From positions 76,998,349-77,062,348 of the forward strand of contig NC_087062.1 of NCBI RefSeq assembly GCF_963678635.1: DNA of 64,000 nucleotides, written 5' to 3'. The stretch comes from Symsagittifera roscoffensis. Taxonomy: Eukaryota > Xenacoelomorpha > Acoela > Convolutidae. A program made the position numbers and the translations under genes. This document shows positions 39,821 through 53,000 of the stretch, one piece after another; position 1 is the first letter of the stretch; each line of letters opens with the position of its first letter. The notes below the pieces were generated by a model, which was not told the origin of the DNA, did not search any database, and saw only the letters and a program-made list of their open reading frames with translations.

Positions 39821-40854
39821 TTGTTTTTCTTTTACTTACTGGTTTTCCGGTTGTTTCGCCCTAAACGTTTTTCGCTTCTAGAAGTGTTAATTAAACAGTT
39901 TCCCAGTTTGCCAGATTTTATCACCTTTAACAGGTCAAAAGTTTTCACGAAAATAAAAAATACACAATGTATAAATGGTGTTTTCGTCTGCCAATTAGTT
40001 CGCTGCGTATCGTGCATTGAACATTTTCGTACTTCAAGTTTTGGACTGCGCCAGATACGACCATGCGCGTCTAGGCGGATGGAGTAATCAGTTTTCTGTC
40101 AATTTTTACTAATTAGTTGCAAAGTTTGCGAACGGTTTTTTCAGCGTCTGTGTTTTTGTGTTGGTGTACAAAAGCTTTCGACAATTTCCCGCTGCCAAAA
40201 TTACAAAATTTTGACTTGTAAGACTTTCTCACCTGAGTATATGTGTAGAGATTTAGCACACAATCGGTTATTGAAGGCTTGTTACACATTAATGTCTTTT
40301 TTATCCTTAACAACGTGTCAAATTCAATCACTGATTCGTTTCTAATTTCTTCGTAATGAGAAATAGTTCAAGGAGGTGACGTTTGACTCTGAGGTAACGT
40401 TCATAATTGAGGGCATCAGCGCATCTGGCTCATGCTCGACCGGAAAACTCGTGTATCTTAACAATATTCGGGTGTCTTAACAATATATTCGGGTGTCTTA
40501 ACAATATTTTTCACGCTAAAAATAAGAAGCACTAATAATAATCAGAATGGGTTAAGCGATTTTTCATTTTACAACCCTTTAGGCCGTGATTCGATGGACA
40601 TTAAAAAACGTCAAAGAAACATCAAAGAAAAAACGTCAAAGTATCGAGAAAAATTTCTTTGAAGTTTTTGATTTTTATTATAATTTGGAGCGAGTGAAGC
40701 AAGCGAATAATGCGAAAAGCGTTTAAATAAGTTATACACTATTCGGTTTTAGGTGGTAAAACGCAGTCTAACGCGTCCCAGCAGTAAGAAATACAAAAGC
40801 AGAAAATGAATAATCTGAAAAAAATTCTTGTTATCAATATAAGTGTTTTTTTTT

Positions 40855-41375
40855 ACGAATCCGCATTTTTTAAACCTAACTCGCAATTACAATTGCTCAT
40901 TTGGTGGCACTATGCTGCATAGTATTGGCAATTTATCAGCAAGTATTTGTTTGCCTTATTTGTAGCAAGTGTTTTGTCCTCCTTGGCGCAAATGCGTGGA
41001 AATGAGAGTCCAGGCTGAAGTAGGCAGGTTTCCGGCGCATAACGAAAATGATTCGTTTCAAGGCAGGTTTTTTTTTTTTTTTTCATTATTTTACTTTAGC
41101 CTTCGCTGTTTTTTCACTTGTGTTCGCGAATTGCAGCGTAATCTCTGTGTCAAATTTGTAAAGATAATTGTAGTCATTAAATTTCGGCTTAGAAGTCTTA
41201 GTAATATTTGAGTTTATCTGCTCAAACTATGCGCAAAAAAGTGGCTTTGAAAAAATAAATTAATAAAGAAAATATCCTATTTGATTTTTAAAAATATAAA
41301 AAATTGACAAAGAAAATCTAAAATAATTCGGGACGGAGCTTTGTGTGCTATTTGCCTAGTAACTGGCAATTCTTG
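40855..41375. repeat. Repeat family C copy (without the tRNA-like part)
   Basis: Shares with 56010-56890 the blocks GGTGGCACTATGC (a GCCACTGT variant there), TTGGCAATTTATCAGCA, and CGGAGCTTTGTGTGCTA..GTAACTGGC. The tRNA-like segment present at 53735 and 56435 is not seen here. Confidence 0.6.
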
Positions 41376-43410
41376 TTGCTAAAAATTGTCTGCGTTTGGA
41401 AAACATAATTTCGGCGTTGTCGCCTCCTTGCTTAATTTTGTTATTATAGCGCCGTTTTTTTTATAAACGTCAATAAGTTACTGCCACTTAATAAAACGTG
41501 TATCGTAACTCTATAACCATAGCGTGTATCTTAACTTTCAACACATATCGATATAGGTTTTCTGCTTTGTATTAGTTTAAAAAATAATTAATAATTTTAG
41601 GCTAAAAATCAAGGTTGCTTTATCAAGAGTTGCATGTGAGTGTTTCGTTTTATTTGTTTTTTAAGAATCCTTTGAATGATGATATAGCGAAACCAAGTTC
41701 CAGGCTTCACAGATCTTTTTAATAAAAGATTTGCTTCAAATTTTTTTGTATCCAGTTTTAAACAAGGATAGCCGGTTACTGTGCAAGTAGCACAGAATGT
41801 TCCGACCAATCTAAAAAAGATAAATAAATTATTGTTTCAAATTAGTGTCGTTCTTTCGGCGTGCTGTGATAAAGTAATCTGAGCAAAAAAAAAGTAGAGC
41901 TTAGGCATTTTCGTCAGTCATTGTAAAATATGCAAATTGGAAAACAATTTTTCAAGACAAATAAAAAAATAAAAAATTCCCAAATTTTTGAAGTTTTTGA
42001 TTCCTAAGATGAAGTTTAAAACTACAAAAACTAACTTCAATTCATTAAAACTTAATTTTTAAGGCTTAATTTAAGCTTACATATTAAATATGCTAATGTA
42101 AGCCTGCTCACTCGCTCGAAATAAGACGTAAAGTCAAAAATTTCAAACCGGTTTTTCTCGACACTGGACTAACGTTTTTGAAATTTTTTAATGTCGTTCA
42201 AATCACGACTGAAAGGGCTTTAATATGATATATCACTCAAATCAGTCCGATGATTATTTGTAGAAGCTGATTGTGCGCTGAAAACAAAAAGAAAAAAAAC
42301 TAAAACACCCGAATACAAAGTTCCTCACCATTTTCAATGGTCGGAACAAAAAGTTACCTTTGTCGAAACATTTTTCCTCTGGTCAAGCCGACTGTTATTT
42401 TATATACTTTTGCTGCAAGTATTCAATTTCTTAGTTCGTGTGCATTTTTTGACGTAATAGTTTTTTTGTTTAGAAATGTCAGCTTTAGTTAATTTTGCAA
42501 TTTTTTAATAATGCGTATGTGTTATGTTCCTCTATGGCTGCATTTAGATCTTAGAATAGCATAATTTCATCGTCTTCAGTTTTGTTTCAGTTTTTCTCTT
42601 ATGTTTTTTTCCCTGTTATTATTCGCATTTCGTTTTCGAGTGCATAGTTTTTTGTAGAATTTTTCGATGGTGTGCATTATTCTGTATGTTTCACTGTTCT
42701 TTTTAATATGATTTTTCTATTTTTTTTGGGTTTTGTCTGATTGAAGTTTTAAATTTTCGAAATGGAAAATTGGAAATTGGCTATAATTTTTCAGAATAAC
42801 GGGGTGTTCTTGCTAACTTGTCTTATTTAGTTCTTATCTCATTGTATGTGCGTTTTTCTCGAAAATATAAAAAAATCAGATTTCGAAAGGTTTTGGAAAA
42901 AACAAACTCCAATTTTATCTGTTCAGGAGTCAGATTTTCCCCTTTTCTCTGCCTTATTTCGCGGCTCCTACAAAGTTAAAATTGTGCTGATTTCTTACTC
43001 GGTGTATTGGTTGGTTTTTGTTGGTTTGTGAGTTTTTTTAAATTGTTTGCTCGCCCGCCTTAGTGCAACTTTTATTACCTGAAAGAAAGCTTGTTAGGGT
43101 CAAGTTTGTTTTTATACTTGAGCCCTTTGGTCGTGTTTTTTTTGGATTCGATAAAAGTTATAATTGTCTAATTGTCGAGAAAAACGGGTTTAAATTTTAT
43201 CCTATTTGGGCAAAAATTGGTCAGAAATTTGGTTTTCAGACTTAATTTGATTTTCGTCTAATTTTGTTTTAATTAATCTTAATTAAGCAGCGCGTGAAGT
43301 TCTTAATAGCGACCCCTTTCCTCTCTCCTAAAAAATATTTGTCTTCAAAAAATTTGGCGATGCGCGACAATTATCTTGATTTTTTTGTCAGTTTTTTATA
43401 ATACAAGTTG

Positions 43411-43452
43411 CTGCATCTCAAGTGGTGCCAAGCTCGTCTTCGCCTCTGTGTT
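43411..43452. repeat. Palindromic dispersed-repeat core, intergenic copy
   Basis: TCTCAAGTGGTGCCAAGCTCG followed by TCTTCGCCTCTGTGTTG, a slightly decayed copy of the core at 22784. Confidence 0.75.
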
Positions 43453-43656
43453 GAGTATTAATTCGCGTTCGTATTTTATAGCCAATAACGAGAGGCAGCT
43501 GCAGCTGATGTGCACTCCTGAGCTTGTTAGTAATACAATGACGCCTTCATGGGAACGTTAATAAGTTAAGTTAATGTCGGAGCTCTTTTCAGATCATATG
43601 TTGCTCGGGAACTATTAGTCCAGACTGCTGCGACAAGTTAGTTCGGTTGGTGCTTG

Positions 43657-44032
43657 ATGCAACAAAAAGACAAATTAGAGCACTACCTATCCCACCAGGA
43701 CCAGCGAGATCGAGTGGATACTTGGAGCTGGAACCAATCGGCTTCCCAACCAGCCTCCGCTGCACATATCCAGCAGAGTATGGAGAACGTTGACCTATCG
43801 CCTCCCTCCTCCTTAAAACCACAAATGGGCTCTAACGGCGGAGGAGGAATTGGGAGAAACAATGGAGCCGATTCGGCGTCTTCGTCTTCCTCCTCGGCTG
43901 CAAGTGCTGCGTCTTCATGGGGAGGTCTGGACGAAGTCAAAGTGCAGCCGCCTCGGTCACCGCCAAAGAAAATGTACAAACCGGGACACCACATGAAAAC
44001 TGTACAAGGTGTCACCTTCTGGCTTATAGCTG
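43657..44032 (+). CDS. ZDHHC3/7: DHHC gene exon 1 (low-complexity N-terminus)
   Basis: The ATG at 43657 is the first after an in-frame TAG (43639). It encodes M-Q-Q-K-D-K.., a Gly run, a poly-Ser/Ala stretch ([10 protein letters not shown]) and ends F-W-L-I-A before TM1. The donor is AGCTG|GTAAAT, phase 1. Confidence 0.85.
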
Positions 44033-47000
44033 GTAAATATAGCCTATGAATTAACTTTCAAGTCTAAGAATCATAGAGGATCATCCATACCTCGATGATT
44101 TAAACATATGTTAAACTGCATAATTTTTTTGTTTTTCTGAGCGATGTCACTAAAAGTTCACATATAAGGGCATTAAGACCATTTATCCTCAAGGGAAAGG
44201 ACCAACATACGAGCTGTACAGCTCTTCACGGCGAACCGCTGTTGTGCCCCTGCTTAAGAACTACATGCAGTATTTTTGGTTGTTTTTCTGGGACGGGTAA
44301 TGTTGCCTCACCCTCCAGCAACGAGCACGGATCATGGTGGTCCTCGAACATCCGACTTTCGATTGAGAGGTGGAGACGTAACTACTTCACCACCGCTCAC
44401 CTGTGGTGGAATTCTTGTATTTTGTGTGTTGGGGTTGTTGTTTAGACTGCTGTGGGCTGACGTGTGCAGTTTTCACATATCTGCTGCTGCTGTATGGCCT
44501 GTTCTCGGTCAATGCCATCATGCTCTCCCCCTTCACACACAACACATTCTACGACGTCCTCAACTTTTTCCTCTTCAACTTCCTCGTTTTCATGGCCTAC
44601 GCCTCGCACATTAAAGCCATGTGCACAGACCCGGTAAGTAAACAATCAATCATAATAAATAAGGAGTTTTTTCGTGGTTAGATCCGAAAGGTAGAATTTC
44701 ATCGAAATTGTCCAAGACTAGTTGATACTAGAACCTGATAGGTATATGATATGTCATTTTTTTTAATTCGGTACTTCGGACACGACGGGTTCACCCATTC
44801 TTATTGACTGTTACGCTTTAAGAACAGTCAATTCGCACTATTTTCTGGCCTTTTAAATTTTTTTCTACTCTTTCGAGAGCAAGTGTCTCGTAAGCGGGAA
44901 CTTTTTCTATAAATAACTTTCTCATAAATTTGTAGGAAAGACGTCCGGAGTCACTTGCGGGCTGACAGGCTCAGTTTCTGGACAATTATATTGCGACTAC
45001 TAGTAGCTAGATTTGAGGTAGTGAGTTTTTTTTCAACTAAAGTGTATCATCGCATTTAAGGATTTCGTCCTTATTTTCGTCGACTCGATTTCCGTTTTTT
45101 TTTTCAAATGCAAGCTATAATATCTGACGGTTTTTCACCGGCCTCAAATTCTCAAATCATAAGCTTGTCTTCTGATTTAAACTATATTCAAAATAATTGA
45201 AAGCTTTTCTGATGTTTGCAAATTCATCAACTCTGATGTGGAATAAATTTATTTCTTTTTATTTGATTTTGTGGCTTCAGTCTACGTTAGATCGCTTCAG
45301 TCAACTGATTCTGTGTAGTTTGGAAGTCGGAATATATTTTTTTTACGTTTGTGTTGTTTCAAGACAGTCAATGATTAACAATGCCTATATAACGCTTTTT
45401 ATGAACCTCTAATGGCAAACGTATAATGTTTTGTTGATGTAAGTTGTATCGCAAGAAGTTTTTTTTTCAATTTTGCTTACAAAAATATGAACAAGTTAAA
45501 AATCCATTGTAAATTCGTTTTCCGCCTTTCACGCAACATCAGGTATCTCAAATTATCATCAGAATGGGTTGAGTGATATCAGTTTCAGTCCCCCTTCATT
45601 TTCAGACGTCGTTCGAATGGCTCTTAATTTTTTCGGTGTCGAGAAAAATCGGTTTGAGTTTTAATTTTTAGTCTAATTTCGAGCAAATAATGCCAGCGAA
45701 CGGGCAGATCTTTAATAGTCTTATTTTTATAATTCGAGTTCAGCCTTGAAACGTTTATTCTACTCCAGTAGAATTGTGTACATTTTTAAGTGCTTTATTC
45801 AGAACAAAAAAAAACTAATTTGTTAATCTTTTTGTATCTACTTTTCGGAGAAGTTTGTTATTTGAATATATCCAATCAATTAGTTATAAGAAGGCTGTTG
45901 CAATCAGATAATTACTTTTGAGATAAGCAAGGGGTATTGAAACCGGGTACTTGACAATTTTCCCGTAACTAACTTAATTCATAGAATGATCAGATGGTAA
46001 ATTTTTTAACCGCTGATTTAAAACGCAGTTCAGACTCTTATATAGGCCCTGATCGTTTTTTAAATTCGAATTTAGAGGTTTTTAAAAAACAAGTCAGTAT
46101 TTTTTTCCCTAGCGCTCATTGACTCTTTTCCAATTGTCTTTTGGCTTTGTTTTTAGTTTTTTTGTATATTTTCTTGAAAGAAATTTAAGATAAATAATGG
46201 AAATCTTTTCAAATTTTTTTGTGAGGATTTCATCCATTTCATTTGATTATTTTGGCATGCTATGTATGTGTTAAATGTCAAGCAGAGTGACGCTTTGCTT
46301 CACTTCTGTTTGTTTATAATCTAAAGGTGCGGGTTATTGAGTTCCAAGAATTTGTTTACTGGAACTTATAAAGTTTTTTTTTGGTTTTTCGATTTGTCGG
46401 TTCATCTTCAAGTAGTGAAAGTCATTCAGTCTTGTATCGGAAAGGGCGCGAAGCTTTGCTTAGCATCTGTGAAGAGTTTTTTCTCGTAAATAATTTTGTT
46501 CGCATAATGATTCAAAGTGGTGGTCATTTCCATCCTGTTTTTTCGTCAACTAGCAGACAAATTGTGGGCATGTGTGCTTTTTAATGCCCGTTCTATTCGA
46601 AATTTGTCTTCATTTTGGTAGTAATTTTACGATCTCCGATTTCAGTATATCAGTTTTTCATTCTTGCCTGTTTTTCCCCCCTTTATTTGGTTTTTTTTAT
46701 ACTGAACTAGCGGCCTCTTTTAAGAAATTTCTTTTTTAAAAAAACAATTTTGGCTCAACATGTCTGCTCATGTAATGTCGGCTTTGTTCCCTTCTGTAAG
46801 TTTTTTTCGGATTCTAAATTAGCATTCAATTGTCTTATCCGGCATGTTTTTTTTGAAGGAACTTTACTTGAGACAAAATCAAGACAAAGATTTGACAATT
46901 TTGATGAATCAATTTTTTTGTTTGACATGCTATTTTTGTGTTGTATCGTGGTTTGAAGCTTCGCTTTGTCTTTGTTTTAATATGATATTTTTGGTCCGTT

Positions 47001-50000
47001 TTGCCAAAATATCGATTATTTTTTAGATCTTTTTGGGACATGAATATTTTTCGTGCTTATAGCGAAAGCACTTGGGCGTCATTGACCATTGAAAGGCCTG
47101 GAACATCGAATTTGAACGAGAAGGCTTGAAGCATAATCAACATTTTATTGAGATGGACTGTAAGTTTGTAACTAATTATTCATTCGATTGCAGGGCACCC
47201 TGCAATTGGGGACTGCGACGAAGGAGAACATAGACGCGTTAAACTTGCAGCCCGGTGAGGCGGCCTACAAGTGCACCAAATGCGATAGTCTCAAGCCCCC
47301 CAGGGCTCACCATTGTTCCGTGTGCAGACGCTGCGTGCGCAAAATGGACCACCACTGTCCCTGGATAAACAACTGCGTCGGAGAGGACAACCAGAAGTAT
47401 TTTGTCCTCTTCACCGTAAGTTGGCCTCTTTCTGCGGACAAGCAAACTTTTTTTCTGCGTCCCCTACTCAAGTTAATTTGTCTCAACCTAACTACTAGCT
47501 AGAACAATTAACTCAGTCAGAAAACGAATACTGCATCATATGTAGGTCCGCGGTTTGAATATTCTTGTTGGCGAAATCTCTGCTCTTTAGAGCTGATTTT
47601 ATATTTATGTATGTTCTTTCAATTTTAAAGCTCCTTTTACCATTTTTGCTCGTGCTTCATCAAGGGTAACAGATTTGAATTTTTCTTTTGACATAAATAA
47701 TAAGGCTTGCGACGAGAAAGCATTATCGAGTCAGAATGTATCTTTTTCAGGTTAACAACTTGTTTAGCAAAATCACTTGAGTGATTTGATTGCTTGATTA
47801 ATAACAATTCAAACTTTTTAGCTTCTCTTGCACTTAGCCTAGAGGTAATCATCGCACCTAGGATGCCCAAGGTCCTGGATTGGTTGGAATCCTGCAGGAC
47901 TTTTTCTAAAACTGAAAAGTTCCCGTTTCAAAAAAATTGCCGACCCATCATTGACCTATCGTTTGTCTGTCTATGTTTTGGGTCTTAGTTGTCACATCAC
48001 GGAATTTTCTGCTGCAAGCAATTTTATTGTAAATGAAAGTGTTGTTGATTTTTTATAATATTTGTTAATCTACCAAACTGCTGTATGCAACAAGCAAATT
48101 TATGTTGGGAATTGTAAATTTAAGTGTTGTTGATTTTTTAAAAACTTTTTTGTAAATCGTTGTCCAATTTCCCTTCTTGTTTTTTTTTTTTGCTAAAAAG
48201 CTTGTTTTGGATTATATGGCTTATATGATATCGGCTTTCATTGGAAAAATTTTTTTTGTGTGTTTCCGGCAGAGGCGGATCTAGGTTTTTCTCGAGGGGG
48301 GCGGTCAGATTTTCAAAAAAAATTCGAAAAATTTTTCGACCTTTTTTTTGGGTCGACCGAATTGATTTTTCGAGCTCTGCCTAAGCACTGTGTTAGTCGC
48401 TGTTTTGGCCAAACTTTCTGCGCCGCGTTTTTAGGCACTTTTTGGAAAAAATTTGACCAAAAAATCACGTTTTTTCGACGCCCCCCCCCCCCCCCCCCTC
48501 AAAATTAGTATAGATTGGCACCAAACGCGCCTTTGGAAAAATTTTAATGCAGGCGATTGTGCAGCTAATACTGTTTTCCTCAATTTACATCATTCGAGAC
48601 AAGAATTTGAAATTTTTCTATTTATGGTTAATTCGACATGCTTGAAAATTTGTTCCACCTCGACATGCTTGAAAATTTGTTCCACCTAGTAGCTCTTATC
48701 TCGCTTTTTTTCTGCTGGCTTGCCTTTCTTGCAATTATCTTGCTTTTTGCCCATTGTAGTAGCTGTTGTAGTAGCCCTTTCTTATCAATAGATTTTTGCT
48801 TTTCAGAAAGAAGGAAAAGCCATTTTTACACAAAGGGATTGCAATTTCTTTTAAAAATAACTTTTTCATCGCACAAAAAATGTTTATTGTATTTGTCTTT
48901 AATTTTCGTTTGCTTAGTTATATTCTGATTTAATTATTAAGAGTCCGCACTACTTTTATATTCTGAGTCGATAAACGCAGTGCGGACTCTTATATAGTTC
49001 ATGATGAGTTTTTTTTTCAGGAAAAGTCTTAACATTGTTCATGCTCAGTTTTGATTTTTCGTTGAAATTTTTCCCGCGGTAAACGGAAGACAAGCTCCAC
49101 TATCGCACAGCAAAAAGTTAAATGTCACGAAAAATGTGATCGATTTCTAGTTTCAAAAATGGATTTTAATTTTCAGATATCGCAGCGGAATAAAAAACTT
49201 TACCTATTGATCTTCTTCTCTCAAATTCAAAGAGCATTAAGGCAGAATATTTTTGACTTCAAAATCGAAAGTTGAATTTGGAAAAAAGTCCATGTTTTTC
49301 TGCCTCTTTACGTTCACTTACTTTTTCCCAACTGTCTGTTGGATTTGTTCTTTTTTACTGGCGAAAATGTTTGAGAGTCGATGAACGTAGTCCAGACTCT
49401 TATATAGGTCGCGATGATTCTTTTTGCCTTTTTTTTCAGGAAAAGTCGTGAAATTTGTTAGGCTCAAATTTTACTTTTTTGTGTTTTGACTTGATATCTT
49501 TTTTAGTTCAGTTCATGTTTTCGTTGGAAGGGAGACCAACTCCACTATCGAATAGTGAAAGTGTAAACGTCACGAAAAACGAATTTGACTTCTAATTTCA
49601 AAAAAGGAATTTAGTCATCAGGTTTCCCTGCGAAATAAAAAGTTTTTCTATATATTCACTTGTCTCAAATTGGCCTATTTTTATTAAGAGTAATGAACGT
49701 AGTGAAGACTCTTGTATAGGTCTTGCTGATTTTTTTGTTTGTTTTTTCTTATGAAAAAGTCTTGAATTTTGTTCACGCTGAATTTTGATTTTTCGCGGTT
49801 TGACTTGTGATTTCTTTTTAAGTTCAGTGCTTTTCTATTGTTAAAAAGGAAGGAAAACTCTACTATTGGACAGCAAAATTGTAAAGGTCACGAAAAACGT
49901 GATCGACTTCTAATGTCGAAAATGGAAATTAATTATCAGATAACCCAGTTAAATAAAAGTTTTGCCTTTTGATCCAGTTTTAGCAAATTGGTTTAATTTT

Positions 50001-53000
50001 GACAAAAAAGTTCATCATACATTGTTCTACAAATCTAAAGAGCTTTAAGGCCGTCTATTTTCTTAGAAATTCAAAAAGTCTTGTTTCACTTTCATTGCGT
50101 TCATTACTTTTCCAACTCAGTTGGCTAATGTTTAAAAAAGTGTCAATCATAAATTATTCTAGAAAGTAGAAGAGATTTACGGTTGTCTGTTCTTTTCTTT
50201 GAAATTCAAAAGTTGAGATTTTTTAAAGTCTCTTGGCTATGTTAATTGATCTAAATTTATTATCTTGATGCTATTTAGATGCGATCTATGTTGAGTAAAG
50301 TTGTATTTTCTAAATCCATGAAAATGATATCAATTGAAGATCGGGAATGAGTTCTTTTAGACTTTTCCTACTCTCTGTTCGCGGTGTTTACACCTGCGAA
50401 GGCAAATGTATTGAAATTGGTAGTTTTTTGATTGCTTGAAGCTTTATTCGCAGAATTGGCACATGAAGGTTTCCCGTTTAAAATTGCCTAATTATTGGGT
50501 CCAATTTGTAGTCTGATAAGGCGTGCAAATGGCAAATAAAATACATATAAGACTTGTTCTCCCAGATAGTTGATAGTTTGAAATAGTTTGAGGTAGATGG
50601 TTTGCATCCCAGTGGGATTATCACTAAAATCTGGGTTGCTTCAAGCTAAAATCTGCTTTTAAGTAGTCGCAGTTTGTTTTATTGGCTTAGTCAGCTTATT
50701 TTGCGGCTTTTGAAGGGAGAAAATAGAAATTAATCCGTTGTGATTTACTCAGGACAGTACTTAAACATTAAGTTTTAACTTTTTTAAATGACAATTTTTT
50801 TTTAGTAAGGTAGGTACTTTTTTATGACAACAATTTTTCAGTTTAATGGGCGTATTATCAAGTTTTAACGACTTAATTGTCGCTGCGTAAATTCTTGCAA
50901 TGCTAATTCAAGGCTGGTAAATGTTCTTTTCGACATATTTATCTTGAAAGGGTCTTCATTCGAAAGAATCAGTGGATCGTTTTGGTTGATCTAGTTCTCT
51001 GGCTAGCCTGCCATGCTATGTTCGTGATGAAAAATCACTTGGCTCGAAGCGCCACATATTCTCTGGGTGACAATTTTCCTTAATATGGTTTTCGTGGCTC
51101 CCACACCTTATTAACAAACAATTTATAGCCTTCAACGCTGTGACTTTTTTCAAGGGACTATAATTTACTGGAGGATATAATGGGAAAGTGGTTTTCTATT
51201 CTACGAAAAGTACAGTTTTCTTTTCTTACTGGCTATTTGAATTCATACTGTATAACCGATGATAATTGTATTGTGTATTTTTTAGTTCTACATAGCTGCC
51301 TTGTCACTGCACGGAGGAGTGTTGTGTATCTTCACATTCTACAGCTGCGTCCTGGCTGACTGGGGCGACAAAGACAGTAAGAACACCTCATCCTTCTGGC
51401 TATTTTTCTGTTTCCGTTTCCCCCACCCAAATGTTTGGAATAGCCTAATAGTTCGTATGTCAATTTCTCAACCATCCGGCATTGTGAGTCAAAGTTCTTC
51501 ATGTAAAAACTCGCAGGGGGAGGGGGGGGGGGGGAGAAGAAGAAGGGCCCTACTCCTAAGTAACTAACTATTTCATTGATCAGTTAACTAATTAATTGCA
51601 CCAACATATATGATAGCTGAACCTAAACATTTAAGAACGACAAAATTTATAATACTAATTTTTCAGTCCGGGACTTAACTTTTTCAAAATTTCGTCCTGG
51701 TATTTTTGTCCAGTAGCTACCCTATAGATAATCTACTGCTTACAAAGATATTCGATAAACAAGAGGACGTCTCAAAGCAGTGCAATGGTTACATAGCGTT
51801 TCCACTTTAAAATTTTGGTTAAATAGCGCTTCCACGTTTAATAGCGCTTCCACGATTCTTATCTTTCTCAAATATATCAAACGTTCGACTCCGCATGGTT
51901 GATAGTAGCAAGGGAAAGGACAAACAACTTAGCGGAAACTTTATCATCAGTTTCTGCATGAATGCGTACATGTTGATTTTTACTGTGTAGAGCGTAAGAT
52001 ATTCCACGAGACATGTCCAAGTGGATTTTCTCCTGCTGTTACTACTGTGCTGTTGGCGCTGACTGCAGTGGAGGCCATCCTCTTTTTCCTTTTCACCCTC
52101 ATCATGTTCTGCACCCAGACTTCAAACATTATCGACGACTCAACCGTAAGCTCAATAGAGAGTTCACTTCAAAAAAATTTAACGTACACAATAAATGAAA
52201 AAGTTAACTCTGTTAATTTTGTTCTGATTCTTTATCTGGGGGATTTCCTAATGCCATGGGCAACAAATGTCAAAAGTATTCACATGCCTGAAAAATCAAG
52301 AATATTTTGCTTTTACCCTTTTCACTTTTAATAGCTACTTATGCAATTTTCTCGCTTGCTTATGAGTAATGAACGTAGTGAGTACTCTTATATAGGTCTT
52401 GCTGATTTTTTTTTGTTTTTTAATTACAGATGTGCATTCATGCATATTAATGCATTTATGCATACATACCTGAGCGCACAACCTGATTTTTGTTTAGTTT
52501 GGGGGATCATGAGCGTTGCGAATACTCTTACATTGGTTTTTGGTGTTTTTTTTTTCATTTTCAGGAAAAAGTCCTATTTGTTCACGCTCAATTTTATTTT
52601 TTTTGGGGTTTTACTTGTGGTTTCTTGTTAAGCTCAGTGCATTTTCATTGTTTAAAGGAAGGCAAACGCCACTATTGAACATCAAAAGTGTAAATCCAGG
52701 AGAACGTGATCGACTTCTGATTTCTAAAATGAAAATTAATATCAGATTTCCCAGTGAAATAAAAGTATTACGTCTTAATCCAGTTTTCTCAAATTGGGTT
52801 AACTTTAACAGGAAAATGTCCATCATAAAGAGTTCTACCAATTCAAAGAGCTTTAAGGTCATCTATTTTTTTCTTTGAAATTCAAAAGTTGAAGGCTCTT
52901 GAAAAAACAGGTTCGTTTTTTTTTTCAGTTTCCTTGCGTTCATTGCTCTTTTCCAACTGTTAGTTGGCGGTGTTTTTGGCATTTGCAACTTCGCCTGTGT

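Larger units (their letters stand above)
39821..43656. other. Intergenic DNA upstream of the DHHC gene
   Basis: No host gene seen. Contents: a 21-bp-type triplication with TGTCTTAACAATAT near 40450-40512; repeat family C at 40855-41375; a segment 42120-42260 whose reverse complement resembles 45545-45690; and a palindromic repeat core at 43411-43452. Any promoter of the DHHC gene is here but not recognised; an in-frame TAG at 43639 precedes its ATG. Confidence 0.5.
47416..51285. other. DHHC gene intron 3, mostly repeats
   Basis: Holds a tRNA-like repeat copy (47690-48010), a poly-C-bearing repeat (48258-48545), a 27-bp tandem duplication (48634-48687) and three copies of the AGAGTC foldback family (48939-50000). 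50000-51285 shows nothing that I recognise. No gene. Confidence 0.7.

Noticed and set aside
44276-44614. 112-codon + frame overlapping DHHC exon 2
   Set aside because: Different frame from the exon; begins inside the intron and has no membrane-protein pattern of its own.
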